Shown here piece by piece: positions 1-8,425 of a stretch of DNA of 64,000 bases. The notes beneath the pieces were generated by a model. It was not told where the DNA came from and made no database searches. It saw only the letters and a list, made by a program, of their open reading frames with translations. The position numbers were made by a program, and so were the translations under genes. This DNA is from UBA6197 sp047638075 (GTDB taxonomy: Bacteria; Pseudomonadota; Alphaproteobacteria; Rhodobacterales; Rhodobacteraceae), in NCBI RefSeq assembly GCF_047638075.1, contig NZ_JBLJBV010000001.1, positions 49,742 to 113,741 of the forward strand, read 5' to 3'. How positions within the stretch are numbered: position 1 is the stretch's first letter; the number at the start of each line of letters is the position of its first letter.

Positions 1-1361
1 CCAGCCGCACCCGGCCTTGCCTGCTTTACCAGATCAAACGCTGTAGCGCCCCCTGCGTCGGCAAGATCAGTCAGGACGATTACGCCGTTCTGGTGGCGGA
101 TGCGCAGCGTTTCTTGCAGGGCAAGTCAACCTCGGTTCAGCAAGATCTCGCGCGAGAGATGACCACCGCTTCGGACGCGATGGAGTTTGAACGCGCCGCC
201 GCCCTGCGCGACCGCATCAAGGCGCTGACCGCGGTACAACAACCGCAGGGCATCAACCCGCAAAGCGTGGCCGAGGCGGATGTGGTAGCGGTTCACATGG
301 AAGGCGGTCAGGCCTGTGTGCAGGTGTTTTTCATCCGTTCAAACCAAAGCTGGGGCAACCGCGATTTCTATCCCAAAACCGGATCCGGCGCCGAGGCCCC
401 CGAGGTGCTGGAGGCGTTCCTGGGTCAGTTCTACGATGACAAGACGCCGCCACGCCTGATCCTTCTGTCGCATCCGATCGAGGATGCCGATCTGATGGTG
501 CAGCTTTTGTCTGACCGCGCCGGCCGCAAGGTGGACCTGGCCGTGCCCATGCGCGGCGAAAAGGCCGAACTGGTTGAAAACGCGGCGCGCAATGCCCGTG
601 AAAGCCTGGCCCGGCGTATGTCGGAATCGGCGGCGCAGTCGCGCCTGCTGGAAGGCCTAGCCGAGGCTTTCGCGCTGGACGGCCCGCCGCGCCGGATCGA
701 GGTTTACGATAACAGCCATATCCAAGGCACCAATGCCGTTGGCGGCATGATCGTGGCCGGGCCAGAGGGTTTCATCAAAGGCCAATACCGCAAATTCAAC
801 ATTCGCGGTGAAGACCTGACCCCCGGCGATGACTTTGGCATGATGAAAGAGGTGCTGACCCGCCGCTTTTCGCGTCTGCTGAAAGAAGATCCCGACCGCG
901 AAACCGAAAGCTGGCCGGACCTGCTGTTGATCGACGGTGGCGCCGGGCAGGTCTCGGCGGTGGCTGAAATCATGAATGATCTGGGGGTCGAAGACATTCC
1001 GATGATCGGCGTCGCCAAAGGGGTGGACCGCGACCACGGCAAGGAAGAATTCCACCGCCCCGACCAGCGCCCCTTTGCGCTAAGAATGAACGACCCGGTG
1101 CTGTATTTCATCCAACGCCTGCGCGACGAGGCCCACCGCTGGGCCATCGGCGCGCACCGGGCGAAACGGGCCAAGGCAGTGTCGGCCACCCCGCTGGATG
1201 ATATTCCCGGTGTTGGGGCCGCGCGCAAACGCGCCCTTTTGGCGCATTTCGGCAGCGCCAAGGCGGTATCGCGCGCGGGCCTGCCGGATTTGCAGGTCGT
1301 CCCCGGCATTTCCGAGGCGATGGCGCGGATCATCCACGACTTTTTCAACACCAAAGGCTAG
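1..1361 (+). CDS. uvrC: UvrABC system protein C (excinuclease subunit), 5' end outside window
   Basis: UvrC makes both incisions around DNA lesions in nucleotide excision repair, working with UvrA and UvrB in the cytoplasm. The reading frame is open from base 3 and the first residues ([15 protein letters not shown]) are the conserved end of the GIY-YIG half, so the gene starts upstream; about 452 residues are visible of a protein usually near 600-620. In order one sees a UVR motif that contacts UvrB ([12 protein letters not shown]), the RNase H-like 3'... 5' incision domain ([20 protein letters not shown]) and a C-terminal helix-hairpin-helix pair ([30 protein letters not shown]). It ends 9 bases from the convergent RpiR-type regulator. 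The family assignment is secure. Confidence 0.97.
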   Translation, partial: SRTRPCLLYQIKRCSAPCVGKISQDDYAVLVADAQRFLQGKSTSVQQDLAREMTTASDAMEFERAAALRDRIKALTAVQQPQGINPQSVAEADVVAVHMEGGQACVQVFFIRSNQSWGNRDFYPKTGSGAEAPEVLEAFLGQFYDDKTPPRLILLSHPIEDADLMVQLLSDRAGRKVDLAVPMRGEKAELVENAARNARESLARRMSESAAQSRLLEGLAEAFALDGPPRRIEVYDNSHIQGTNAVGGMIVAGPEGFIKGQYRKFNIRGEDLTPGDDFGMMKEVLTRRFSRLLKEDPDRETESWPDLLLIDGGAGQVSAVAEIMNDLGVEDIPMIGVAKGVDRDHGKEEFHRPDQRPFALRMNDPVLYFIQRLRDEAHRWAIGAHRAKRAKAVSATPLDDIPGVGAARKRALLAHFGSAKAVSRAGLPDLQVVPGISEAMARIIHDFFNTKG

Positions 1362-1370
1362 GTGCTGCGC

Positions 1371-2258
1371 CTATTCGCGCCGGCCTTGCCCTGAATGGCC
1401 AACAAATGCACCATAAAGAGAAGAGACGCGCAGCATCCGGTCTTCAACCTGCGGACCCAGCTCTTTGAACACCGCATTCAGCATCAGCCCGATCAACCCC
1501 GACATCGCCGAGGTTGCATCCCAGAAGTGGTTCAGGTCTGTCTCGACCACGAACATCTCATCGGCCAGGTCGCGGCCCCAGTCGCAATAAGGATCAGTGA
1601 TCAGCGTGACCGGAATCCCCGCCTCGCGTGCCTTGGCGGCCAATAGTGGCGAGTGGCGCGAATAGCGTCTGCCATCTACGATGATCAGGCAGGCACTGCC
1701 CGGATCAGACAACAGAACGTCCGCGAAATGGCCGCTTGCAAGGTCGGCCAGATGCACCTCGGGGCGCAGGTATTGCAAACCATGTGCCAGTGTCATCGCG
1801 TGGCCGCGTTCGGTCTGAAACCCTGCGACAAACACCTTTGGGTGATGCGCCAACCGTCTGGCCGCCCGCCTGAACACAGCCGAGGCGGCGGTTTCGTGGT
1901 TTTGCACCACGGCCGCCAATTCCTGTTCCAACGCGCGCGATTGCTGATCGCTTCCCTCACCGGAGCGTTCATGGAACTGCCGCAGACGGTCACCGATCAG
2001 CCAGGCGTGGTCACCGAAATCGGCGCGAAGGCTAGCTTTGAGGTCTTTGAAATGCTGATAGCCGATTGCCCGGCAAAACCGCCCCACGGCCGCTTCGGAG
2101 ACACCAACTTTTTGCGCCAGACTGGCCGCCGTTTCAAACGGCAGGCTTTTAAGGCTGCTTAACATATACCCAGCCAGCGCCCGTTCGGCCCTTGAGCCGG
2201 TTTCGAGCGGGGCGGCCAATCGGCTGCGTAGATCACGGGGTTCTGTTGCGTCGGTCAA
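1371..2258 (-). CDS. RpiR/MurR-type transcriptional regulator (HTH_6 plus SIS domain)
   Basis: A 295-residue protein with an N-terminal RpiR-type helix-turn-helix (around residues 30-65, with [23 protein letters not shown] split over the recognition helix) and a C-terminal SIS sugar-isomerase fold (about 125-270, [11 protein letters not shown]). RpiR regulators normally sense a phosphorylated sugar or related metabolite through the SIS domain. It is divergent from the enolase-superfamily racemase and the acyltransferase and so is the obvious candidate regulator of those two genes; the intergenic gap is 115 bases. The effector cannot be read from the sequence. The link to the racemase is inferred from position only. 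Confidence 0.88.
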   Translation of the reverse strand: MTDATEPRDLRSRLAAPLETGSRAERALAGYMLSSLKSLPFETAASLAQKVGVSEAAVGRFCRAIGYQHFKDLKASLRADFGDHAWLIGDRLRQFHERSGEGSDQQSRALEQELAAVVQNHETAASAVFRRAARRLAHHPKVFVAGFQTERGHAMTLAHGLQYLRPEVHLADLASGHFADVLLSDPGSACLIIVDGRRYSRHSPLLAAKAREAGIPVTLITDPYCDWGRDLADEMFVVETDLNHFWDATSAMSGLIGLMLNAVFKELGPQVEDRMLRVSSLYGAFVGHSGQGRRE

Positions 2259-2292
2259 ATGCCCGCCTGTCCGGTTCTTGAATCAGCACTCA

Positions 2293-2327
2293 TGCAAGAG
2301 AACTATCATAAATTCCTATTTGCAAGA
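2293..2327. promoter_or_regulatory. Possible RpiR operator: two direct TGCAAGA repeats
   Basis: TGCAAGA occurs at 2293-2299 and again at 2321-2327, with an AT-rich core containing TATCAT between them, in the divergent promoter region of the RpiR-type gene and the racemase. Repeats 28 bases apart (under three helical turns) fit a dimeric regulator, but no binding data are known to me for this protein. This is a weak prediction. Confidence 0.28.
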
Positions 2328-2373
2328 AAAACATTTTCCACTAGGCTTTGCCCACCCCAAGACGGAGCCTGCC

Positions 2374-3513
2374 ATGCCCCCCCTGCCCGATTCCCCCCCC
2401 ATGCCCCCCCTTCGGATCGACAGTGCCGAACTGCGGCTGGTGCGGCTGCCGCTGCTGACGCCTTTCACAATCTCGACCGGGACCATGTATGACAAGGTTT
2501 TTCCCCTGCTGATCCTGCGCAGCGGCGGGCTTGAGGGCTATGGCGAGGGCGTGATGGACCCGCAGCCCGATTATCTGGATGAAACGATCCCCTCGGCCAT
2601 GGCGCTGCTGCGTGAAGCGATCTTGCCGCAGATCACAGGCCAAGCCTTTGAAAACCCGCAGGCCTTGGAACGGGTGATGACGCATTGGCGTGGGCATCAG
2701 ATGACGCGGGCTTTGGTGGAAACCGCATTTTGGGACCTATGGGCGAAATCGCTGAACCTACCCTTGGGCCGGTTGCTGGGCGGTGCGGGCGATCAGATCG
2801 AGGTGGGTGTATCGCTGGGCATCGGCCCGGTTGAAGAAACGCTGGACCGGGTGCGCGCGCATCACGAACAGGGCTATAAGCGGATCAAGCTGAAGGTGAT
2901 GCCCGGGCATGATCTGGCGCTGTTGCGGGCGGTGCGCGCGGCCTTTCCCGACATTCATCTAAGCGTCGATGCCAATAGCTGCTACACGCTGGCCGATAGC
3001 GCGATGCTGCGGCAGATGGATGGGTTCGGGCTGGATTACATCGAACAGCCGCTGGCTTGGGATGACATTCACGACCATGCGGTGCTGCAATCGCGGCTGG
3101 CAACGCCGCTGTGTCTGGACGAAAGCATCCGGTCGGTGGCCGATGCCCGCAAGGCGCTGCAAACGGATGCGACGCGGGTGGTCAACATCAAACTGGGCCG
3201 CGTCGGCGGCCATCTGGAGGCGCGGCGCATCCACGATCTTTGCGCGGCGTTCGAGGTGCCGGTCTGGTGCGGCGGCATGCTGGAATCGGGCATTGGCCGG
3301 GCGCAGAATATCCACATGTCCACCCTGCCCAATTTCCGCAAACCCGGCGATACGTCCTCGGCCAGCCGCTATTTCGCGCGCGACATCACGGTGGAAAAGC
3401 TGGAGGCATCGGGCGGGCTGATGCCGGTGCCGCCGGGGCCGGGTATCGGTGTACATCTGGATTGGGCGTTCCTGAACGATGTCACCCTTGGCACAGACAG
3501 CTTCGCCCCATGA
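2374..3513 (+). CDS. N-succinylamino acid racemase / o-succinylbenzoate synthase family (enolase superfamily)
   Basis: A 379-residue enolase-superfamily protein of the muconate-lactonizing subgroup. With the start at 2374 the catalytic set is complete: the KxK pair K172/K174 (RIKLKV), metal ligands D199 (SVDANS), E224 (YIEQPL) and D249 (CLDES), and K273 (NIKLGRVGG) as the second acid/base. These motifs fit the NSAR/OSBS family. The start at 2374 has a GACGGAG ribosome site seven bases upstream; an ATG at 2401 is also possible, and an ATG at 2278 would add an unlikely 32-residue leader. Its stop overlaps the start of the following GNAT gene (ATGA). No menaquinone genes are near, and with the acyltransferase next door racemisation of N-succinyl amino acids is the better guess than OSBS activity; dipeptide epimerase remains an alternative. 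Confidence 0.8.
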   Translation: MPPLPDSPPMPPLRIDSAELRLVRLPLLTPFTISTGTMYDKVFPLLILRSGGLEGYGEGVMDPQPDYLDETIPSAMALLREAILPQITGQAFENPQALERVMTHWRGHQMTRALVETAFWDLWAKSLNLPLGRLLGGAGDQIEVGVSLGIGPVEETLDRVRAHHEQGYKRIKLKVMPGHDLALLRAVRAAFPDIHLSVDANSCYTLADSAMLRQMDGFGLDYIEQPLAWDDIHDHAVLQSRLATPLCLDESIRSVADARKALQTDATRVVNIKLGRVGGHLEARRIHDLCAAFEVPVWCGGMLESGIGRAQNIHMSTLPNFRKPGDTSSASRYFARDITVEKLEASGGLMPVPPGPGIGVHLDWAFLNDVTLGTDSFAP

Positions 3514-4229
3514 CCGGCGTCATCTTGCGTGACCTTTCAGGAATAGCCGAATTTGATCAGGCCGAGGCGCTGCAACGTGCCGTCTGGGGCAAGGGCGACA
3601 AGGAAGACCCCGCCGATCTGATGATGGTGATCCAGTCCGAAGGCGGTCTGGTCGCCGGCGCGTTTCAAGGGGCAGAGTTGCTGGGCTATGTCTTTGCCTT
3701 TCCCACCCGTGACCCGAAGGTGCAGCATTCGCATCGGCTGGCGGTTCTGGGCGCGGCGCGGGGGATGGGGCTAGGGGCCGGGCTGAAGCTTTATCAGCGC
3801 GATTGGTGCCTTTCGCGCGGTATCACCCATGTGCGCTGGACCTATGATCCGATACGCGCCGCCAATGCGCAACTGAATGTGGGCAGGTTGGGCGGACGTT
3901 CGCACACCTATCTGCCCGACTATTACGGCGTGATGGCAGGCATCAACGCCGGCGTGCCGTCTGACCGGCTGATGCTGGACTGGCATCTGGACAGCCCCAA
4001 CGTGGCCGCCTCTATCGCGGGGCAACCGCCGCTGTCGGCCAAGGAAATGGCGCAGGCCGAACGCATCGCGATTCCGGTAGATTTTGGCGCCTTGCTGCAA
4101 ACGGACCCCGCCACCGCACAGGGAGAACGTCTACGGGTGCGCGCGCAGATGCAATCAGCCTTTGCACGAGGTTTGGAAATTGCCGCCTATAGCGCACAAA
4201 CGCGCGATTATCTGCTGTTGCCACGCTGA
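3510..4229 (+). CDS. GNAT-fold acyltransferase of the COG3375 type, possible succinyl-CoA:D-amino acid N-succinyltransferase
   Basis: A 239-residue protein with a GNAT-like core: [22 protein letters not shown] (split here as [13 protein letters not shown] then MGLGAGLKL) is the acyl-CoA-binding strand and pyrophosphate loop, followed by [14 protein letters not shown], typical of the COG3375 group. The gene overlaps the racemase stop by four bases, so translation is probably coupled. In Geobacillus a member of this group adjacent to an N-succinylamino acid racemase succinylates D-amino acids; the pair plus a desuccinylase converts D- to L-amino acids. No M20-type hydrolase is in this window, so the last step would have to be encoded elsewhere. 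Family is clear, substrate is inferred from context. Confidence 0.75.
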   Translation: MTGVILRDLSGIAEFDQAEALQRAVWGKGDKEDPADLMMVIQSEGGLVAGAFQGAELLGYVFAFPTRDPKVQHSHRLAVLGAARGMGLGAGLKLYQRDWCLSRGITHVRWTYDPIRAANAQLNVGRLGGRSHTYLPDYYGVMAGINAGVPSDRLMLDWHLDSPNVAASIAGQPPLSAKEMAQAERIAIPVDFGALLQTDPATAQGERLRVRAQMQSAFARGLEIAAYSAQTRDYLLLPR

Positions 4230-4323
4230 CCTGCCCGCATAGGCGCACAGATCGACGGGGCGCCTATGCACCTTTCCAAGAATCCACTACCCCCCCTTTG
4301 CGGAATGAGCTACGAATCCCTGC

Positions 4324-4995
4324 ATGAGATGGAATATACCAAATATCCTGACAATTGTTCGTCTGGTGGCTGCGCCGGGCGTGGCGGTCATGTTCTTGTA
4401 TTTCCATCGACCATGGGCCGATTGGTTTGCATTGACATTGTTCATCACGGCGGCGGTGACTGACTGGTTTGACGGCTATCTGGCACGCCTTTGGAAGCAG
4501 GAAACCCGGTTTGGCGCGGCTATGGACCCAATCGCTGACAAGGCGATGGTAGTGATCGCGCTGGTCGTCATCACCGGCTATTCGGGCATGAATCCCTGGC
4601 TGATTCTACCAGTAACCGTGATCTTGTTCCGCGAGGTCTTTGTTTCTGGCCTGCGCGAGTTTCTGGGCGCCGATGCCCGCATGCTAAGTGTCACCTACCT
4701 TGCAAAGTGGAAAACCACCGCCCAGATGGTAGCAATAGCGGTGCTGTTTCTGGGCACCGGGCTTGAGCACCTCGAAGGTATAGCCCGGCGCGGCATGACC
4801 ACCGCCCAATATGCCGAGGCCGTCAGTGCAGGGCTGGCGGACCCGGTGCGAAGCTGCGGCACACGCGGCTGTTCATCTTTGGCCACGCTGATCGGGCTGG
4901 TACTGATCTGGATCGCGGCGGGGCTAACACTGGCGACAGGGTGGGATTATTTCCGCAAGTCGCTTCCCTATCTGAAGGATCGTCCCGATGGTTGA
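4324..4995 (+). CDS. pgsA: CDP-diacylglycerol--glycerol-3-phosphate 3-phosphatidyltransferase
   Basis: Integral membrane enzyme that makes phosphatidylglycerol phosphate from CDP-diacylglycerol and glycerol-3-phosphate. The 223-residue protein has the CDP-alcohol phosphotransferase signature complete: D47, D50-G51, A54-R55, G64, D68 and D72. Several hydrophobic helices are visible (about 10-28, 33-50, 80-105, 130-145, 185-205). A short stretch near 165-180 (VRSCGTRGCSS) is a loop without obvious function. The end overlaps moaD by eight bases, and moaE follows, an arrangement common in Rhodobacterales. PgsA rather than phosphatidylserine synthase is favoured by the N-terminal NIPNILTIVRL pattern. 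Confidence 0.93.
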   Translation: MRWNIPNILTIVRLVAAPGVAVMFLYFHRPWADWFALTLFITAAVTDWFDGYLARLWKQETRFGAAMDPIADKAMVVIALVVITGYSGMNPWLILPVTVILFREVFVSGLREFLGADARMLSVTYLAKWKTTAQMVAIAVLFLGTGLEHLEGIARRGMTTAQYAEAVSAGLADPVRSCGTRGCSSLATLIGLVLIWIAAGLTLATGWDYFRKSLPYLKDRPDG

Positions 4996-5236
4996 TGTTC
5001 TTTATTTTGCCTGGGTGCGCGAACGGGTTGGACTGGCAAAAGAGCGGGTGGAAACAAAGGCGTTGACCGTTTCCGCGCTTGTCGCTGAACTGGCCGCGCG
5101 CGAAGACCGCTATGCCGCCGCCTTTGCCGACGTCAGCGCCCTGCGTGTGGCGCTGGATCAGGAGCTGTCTGATTTTGACGCACCCCTGGCGGGCGTGCGC
5201 GAAGTGGCCTTCTTTCCGCCGATGACCGGGGGCTGA
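4988..5236 (+). CDS. moaD: Molybdopterin synthase sulfur-carrier subunit
   Basis: An 82-residue ubiquitin-fold protein ending in Gly-Gly (FFPPMTGG), the C terminus that is adenylated and converted to a thiocarboxylate to donate sulfur to cyclic pyranopterin monophosphate. Length and C terminus match MoaD. It starts inside the end of pgsA (8-base overlap) and is followed five bases later by moaE, its partner in the MPT synthase heterotetramer, so pgsA-moaD-moaE is one operon. Confidence 0.95.
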   Translation: MVDVLYFAWVRERVGLAKERVETKALTVSALVAELAAREDRYAAAFADVSALRVALDQELSDFDAPLAGVREVAFFPPMTGG

Positions 5237-5241
5237 TCCTC

Positions 5242-5685
5242 ATGGCAAGGGTTTCTGTTCAAGAGGCGGTCTTTGATCTGGCCGCAGAGGTTGCCGGTTT
5301 TGGCAAGGGGCGCGCCGATGTGGGGGCGATCGTCACCTTTACCGGGATGGTCCGCGACGATAGCGGCAATCTGGCCGCGCTCGAAATCGAGCATTATCCC
5401 GCAATGACGGAACGCGCCATTACCGAGATCGTCGCAGAGGCAGAGGGCCGCTGGCATCTGGCCGACTGCCGGGTGATCCACCGCTATGGGCGCCTGACTG
5501 TTGGGGCACCGATCATGATGGTGGCCACCGCCGCCCGTCACCGCGCCGACGCCTTTGAAGCCGCCGAATTCCTGATGGATTATCTGAAATCGCGCGCGCC
5601 GTTCTGGAAAAAGGAAATTCGCGCCGATGGCACCACTTGGGTTGCCGCCAAGGACAGCGACGAAAAGGCATTGCTGCGCTGGTAG
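5242..5685 (+). CDS. moaE: Molybdopterin synthase catalytic subunit
   Basis: A 147-residue cytoplasmic protein that, with MoaD, inserts two sulfurs into cyclic pyranopterin monophosphate to form molybdopterin. Family motifs are visible: GAIVTFTGMVRD near the N terminus, LEIEHYPAMTERAI, VIHRYGRL and the C-terminal FWKKEI with the catalytic lysine region (PFWKKE). The gene ends 60 bases from the convergent FAD oxidoreductase; no strong terminator hairpin is seen in that gap. Confidence 0.96.
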   Translation: MARVSVQEAVFDLAAEVAGFGKGRADVGAIVTFTGMVRDDSGNLAALEIEHYPAMTERAITEIVAEAEGRWHLADCRVIHRYGRLTVGAPIMMVATAARHRADAFEAAEFLMDYLKSRAPFWKKEIRADGTTWVAAKDSDEKALLRW

Positions 5686-5745
5686 ATTGATCTGTCAGCT
5701 AGGGCCCTTTGGCCATTGATCCGGATTGCGCAAAGCCGCGCGGCG

Positions 5746-6804
5746 TTAAAGATTATCCGCCACGCGAAAGCCGTCGGGGATGGTATCTTCACCGTGCAAC
5801 ACCAGATCGGCCATGGTCACGGCAACCTTCGGGGCCATGCCAAAGCCGATCTTGAACCCGCCATTGACGATAAAGTGTCCGGGGCGGCCGGGCCATGCGC
5901 CCAGCATTGGCGCGCGTGTCTTGGCGCGCGGGCGAACACCGGCCCAGCGGTCAAGAACCGGGGCATCGCCCAGCACCGGGCACAGCGCGCGGGCGCGGGA
6001 AATCAGATCGTCCAGTTGCGCATCGGTGCTGGTTGGGTCGGCATAATAACGCTCTGAGGTGGACCCGATTGCAACGGTTCCATCGGCCTGGGGAACGATA
6101 AGCAACCCGTCCGCAAAAATCTGCGGCACGGGGCCCGCGTCATATGCCAAAAGTGCGGATTGCCCTTTTACACCGCCGCCCACCATACACCCCAGCCCCG
6201 CCCCAAGTGTGGCCAGCCCCTGCACACCGGCGGCCCAGATCACGGCACCCTGATCCGCCGCATCACCGATGACGATCTGCCCCCCCAAGGCGACAAGCGC
6301 CGCGGCAAGTGCTGCAAGCGCGCGGCGCGGATTGGCGCGGGCGGACAATGTGTCATGCACCAGCAACCCGGTTGGTGAGGCGGGGGCGAGGACCCCAAAC
6401 TCCTCTACCGGCGCCACGCGCCATACGGCCTTACCCTGCCAAAGCGTAACGGCGCCACCCGTTCGCGCCTTGGCACGGGCCACGGCCTGGGCGTCAGCGA
6501 TAGGTTGGATGCGGCCCGTTTGCGCATAGCCGGCATCTTGCCCACCATTGGCCGCCACCCCGGCCCAAAAGGCGGGCGCCATCAGCAGGCTTTCCAATTG
6601 AAACTGTTTTTTCGGATTCCAGAGTTCAGGCACATGAGGCGCCAGCGCACCAACATTCCCACCGCTGGCCCCGGCGCCAAGGCGCGTGGTCTCAATCAGT
6701 CGCACACGGGTGCCCCGGCGCGCCAATTCATACGCACAGCACAGGCCAAAGACGCCGCCGCCCCGCACCGTTACCTCTGCCTGAAATGCAGTTGCCAATG
6801 CCAT
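5746..6804 (-). CDS. FAD-dependent oxidoreductase of the DAO family, probably the MnmC2-type half
   Basis: A 352-residue D-amino-acid-oxidase-fold protein. The N-terminal Rossmann motif is VRGGGVFGLCCAYELARRG, followed by GAGASGGNVGALAPH, and near the C terminus GVRPRAKTRAPMLG and IVNGGFKIGFGMAP. It lies head to head with mnmD, 41 bases or fewer between the starts. In enterobacteria these two activities are fused in MnmC: the FAD domain removes the carboxymethyl group of cmnm5(s2)U34 and the methyltransferase completes mnm5(s2)U34. That makes a tRNA-modifying role likely but not proven; a stand-alone amino acid oxidase is the alternative. The ATG at 6804 has its AAGGGG only one base away, so the in-frame TTG at 6798 could be the real start. 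Confidence 0.65.
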   Translation of the reverse strand: MALATAFQAEVTVRGGGVFGLCCAYELARRGTRVRLIETTRLGAGASGGNVGALAPHVPELWNPKKQFQLESLLMAPAFWAGVAANGGQDAGYAQTGRIQPIADAQAVARAKARTGGAVTLWQGKAVWRVAPVEEFGVLAPASPTGLLVHDTLSARANPRRALAALAAALVALGGQIVIGDAADQGAVIWAAGVQGLATLGAGLGCMVGGGVKGQSALLAYDAGPVPQIFADGLLIVPQADGTVAIGSTSERYYADPTSTDAQLDDLISRARALCPVLGDAPVLDRWAGVRPRAKTRAPMLGAWPGRPGHFIVNGGFKIGFGMAPKVAVTMADLVLHGEDTIPDGFRVADNL

Positions 6805-6845
6805 TCCCCTTCGTCATGGTTGCGCCCGACCGGGGACTAATCCAG

Positions 6846-7538
6846 ATGCACGCCCAAGACCATAGCAACCTTGACGAAAACAGCCCTGAGTGGCGTGATG
6901 GGCTGACCCCCGTCTCGACCAGATTTGATGATCCATATTTCAGTGTTTCCAATGGATTGGAAGAAACCCGCCATGTCTTTCTGGCCGGAAATGGGCTGCC
7001 CGCCCGGCTGGCCCCCGGCTTTCGCATTGCCGAGTTGGGCTTTGGCACCGGGCTGAACATGCTGGCCACGCTGATCGCCTGTGACGGGCTGCCCGGCCCC
7101 GTTCACTACACCAGTTTCGAGGCGTTTCCCCTGCCCGCCGCCGACATTGCCCGCGCCCTTGCCAACTTTCCCGAGGTGGGGGCCCGCGCGGACCCTTTTC
7201 TGCACGCTTGGGCTGCGGGTCTGCGCCGCTTTACCCTTGGCCCGCTGCGGGTAGATGTCGTTATGGGGGATGCACGCGCCACGCTACCTGCATGGCAAAG
7301 TCATGCCGATGCGTGGTATCTGGACGGGTTTTCCCCTGCCAAGAACCCCGAACTGTGGTCGCCCGACCTGATGGCCGAGGTCGCCCGCCATACTGCGCCG
7401 GGCGGCAGTTTTGCCACCTATACCGCCGCCGGCTTCGTACGGCGAGGGTTGGCAAATGCGGGTTTTTCCGTCATCCGCGCGCCGGGGCACGGCCGCAAAC
7501 GCCATATGAGCCAGGGGCAATTGAAGGCCACGCAATGA
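6846..7538 (+). CDS. mnmD: tRNA (5-methylaminomethyl-2-thiouridine)(34)-methyltransferase, stand-alone MnmD
   Basis: A 230-residue class I SAM methyltransferase of the DUF752/MnmD family, which transfers methyl from SAM to the aminomethyl group of wobble U34 in certain tRNAs. Visible motifs are FDDPYFS near the N terminus, the SAM loop ELGFGTGLN (residues 63-71), and the family signature YLDGFSPAKNPELW. The start at 6846 (MHAQDHSN) fits the family length; in-frame ATGs at 6786, 6798 and 6816 would overlap or abut the divergent oxidoreductase. The stop overlaps the DMT permease start (ATGA). The enterobacterial fusion partner is present as a separate gene on the other strand. Confidence 0.88.
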   Translation: MHAQDHSNLDENSPEWRDGLTPVSTRFDDPYFSVSNGLEETRHVFLAGNGLPARLAPGFRIAELGFGTGLNMLATLIACDGLPGPVHYTSFEAFPLPAADIARALANFPEVGARADPFLHAWAAGLRRFTLGPLRVDVVMGDARATLPAWQSHADAWYLDGFSPAKNPELWSPDLMAEVARHTAPGGSFATYTAAGFVRRGLANAGFSVIRAPGHGRKRHMSQGQLKATQ

Positions 7539-8425
7539 AAGAACAAAACCTGCGCAAAGGCATTTTGCTGATGGTAGCCACCAGCTTCATCTTTGCCATT
7601 CAAGACGCCATTTCGCGGCATCTGGCCGGGGAATATAACGTTTATATGGTGGTAATGATCCGCTTTTGGTTTTTTGCGGCGTTCGTCACGGCACTGGCCG
7701 CGCGGCAACCGGGCGGCATACCGGCGGCGATGGCTACGCGCCAACCCGTCATACAGGCGCTTCGTGCGGTGCTGTTGGTGGCCGAAATTCTGATAATCAT
7801 TCAGGGCTTTGTCATTCTGGGCCTGGTCGAAAGCCACGCGATCTTTGCCTGCTACCCGCTGCTGATCGCGGCATTGTCTGGCCCTGTCCTGGGTGAAAAG
7901 GTCGGCTGGCGGCGGTGGACGGCAATCGGCATCGGCTTTGTGGGCATGCTGATCATTCTGCAGCCGGGCATTACGGTGTTTGCGCCTGCTGCGCTGATTC
8001 CGCTGGTATCGGCCTTCATGTTCGCGCTTTACGGGTTACTGACGCGCTATGTTGCGCGCAAAGACAGCGCCACCGTGTCGTTTTTCTGGACCGGCACGAT
8101 CGGGGCGGTCGTTGCCACCCTGGCGGGGGTATGGTTCTGGCAGCCTATGTCGGCAGTCGATTGGGGCTGGATGGCCCTGTTGTGCCTGACCGGTTCCGGC
8201 GGCCACTGGTTCTTGATCCGCGCTTACGAAGAGGCCGAGGCATCGGCACTGCAACCCTTTGCCTATTTGCAGCTGGTTTTCGTGACCGTTCTGGGTATCA
8301 CCATCTTTGGCGAGGTGTTGCGCCCCAATGTCGCCTTGGGCACCGTGGTTGTGGTGGGGGCGGGCCTGTTCACGCTGTGGCGGGCGCGGGTCAAAGGGGT
8401 CAGCGTCCCTTCAGCTCCTCAGTAA
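7535..8425 (+). CDS. DMT-superfamily permease with two EamA domains
   Basis: A 296-residue inner-membrane protein with about ten hydrophobic helices arranged as two EamA repeats (about 8-140 and 150-285); the first opens with GILLMVATSFIFAIQDAISR and the second with PLVSAFMFALYGLLTRYVA. Such permeases export or exchange metabolites; the substrate cannot be predicted. The ATG at 7535 overlaps the mnmD stop, so it is translationally coupled to mnmD. Its 3' end overlaps the convergent lytic transglycosylase by 26 bases. Confidence 0.88.
   Translation: MKEQNLRKGILLMVATSFIFAIQDAISRHLAGEYNVYMVVMIRFWFFAAFVTALAARQPGGIPAAMATRQPVIQALRAVLLVAEILIIIQGFVILGLVESHAIFACYPLLIAALSGPVLGEKVGWRRWTAIGIGFVGMLIILQPGITVFAPAALIPLVSAFMFALYGLLTRYVARKDSATVSFFWTGTIGAVVATLAGVWFWQPMSAVDWGWMALLCLTGSGGHWFLIRAYEEAEASALQPFAYLQLVFVTVLGITIFGEVLRPNVALGTVVVVGAGLFTLWRARVKGVSVPSAPQ

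Noticed and set aside
657..1354. Long minus-strand frames opposite uvrC
   Set aside because: These are antisense to a conserved domain of uvrC and show no family features; GC-rich codon use makes such frames common.
4230..4323. Promoter between the GNAT gene and pgsA
   Set aside because: The 94-base gap has no clear -35/-10 pair; a promoter is plausible because of the inserted trio but cannot be shown.
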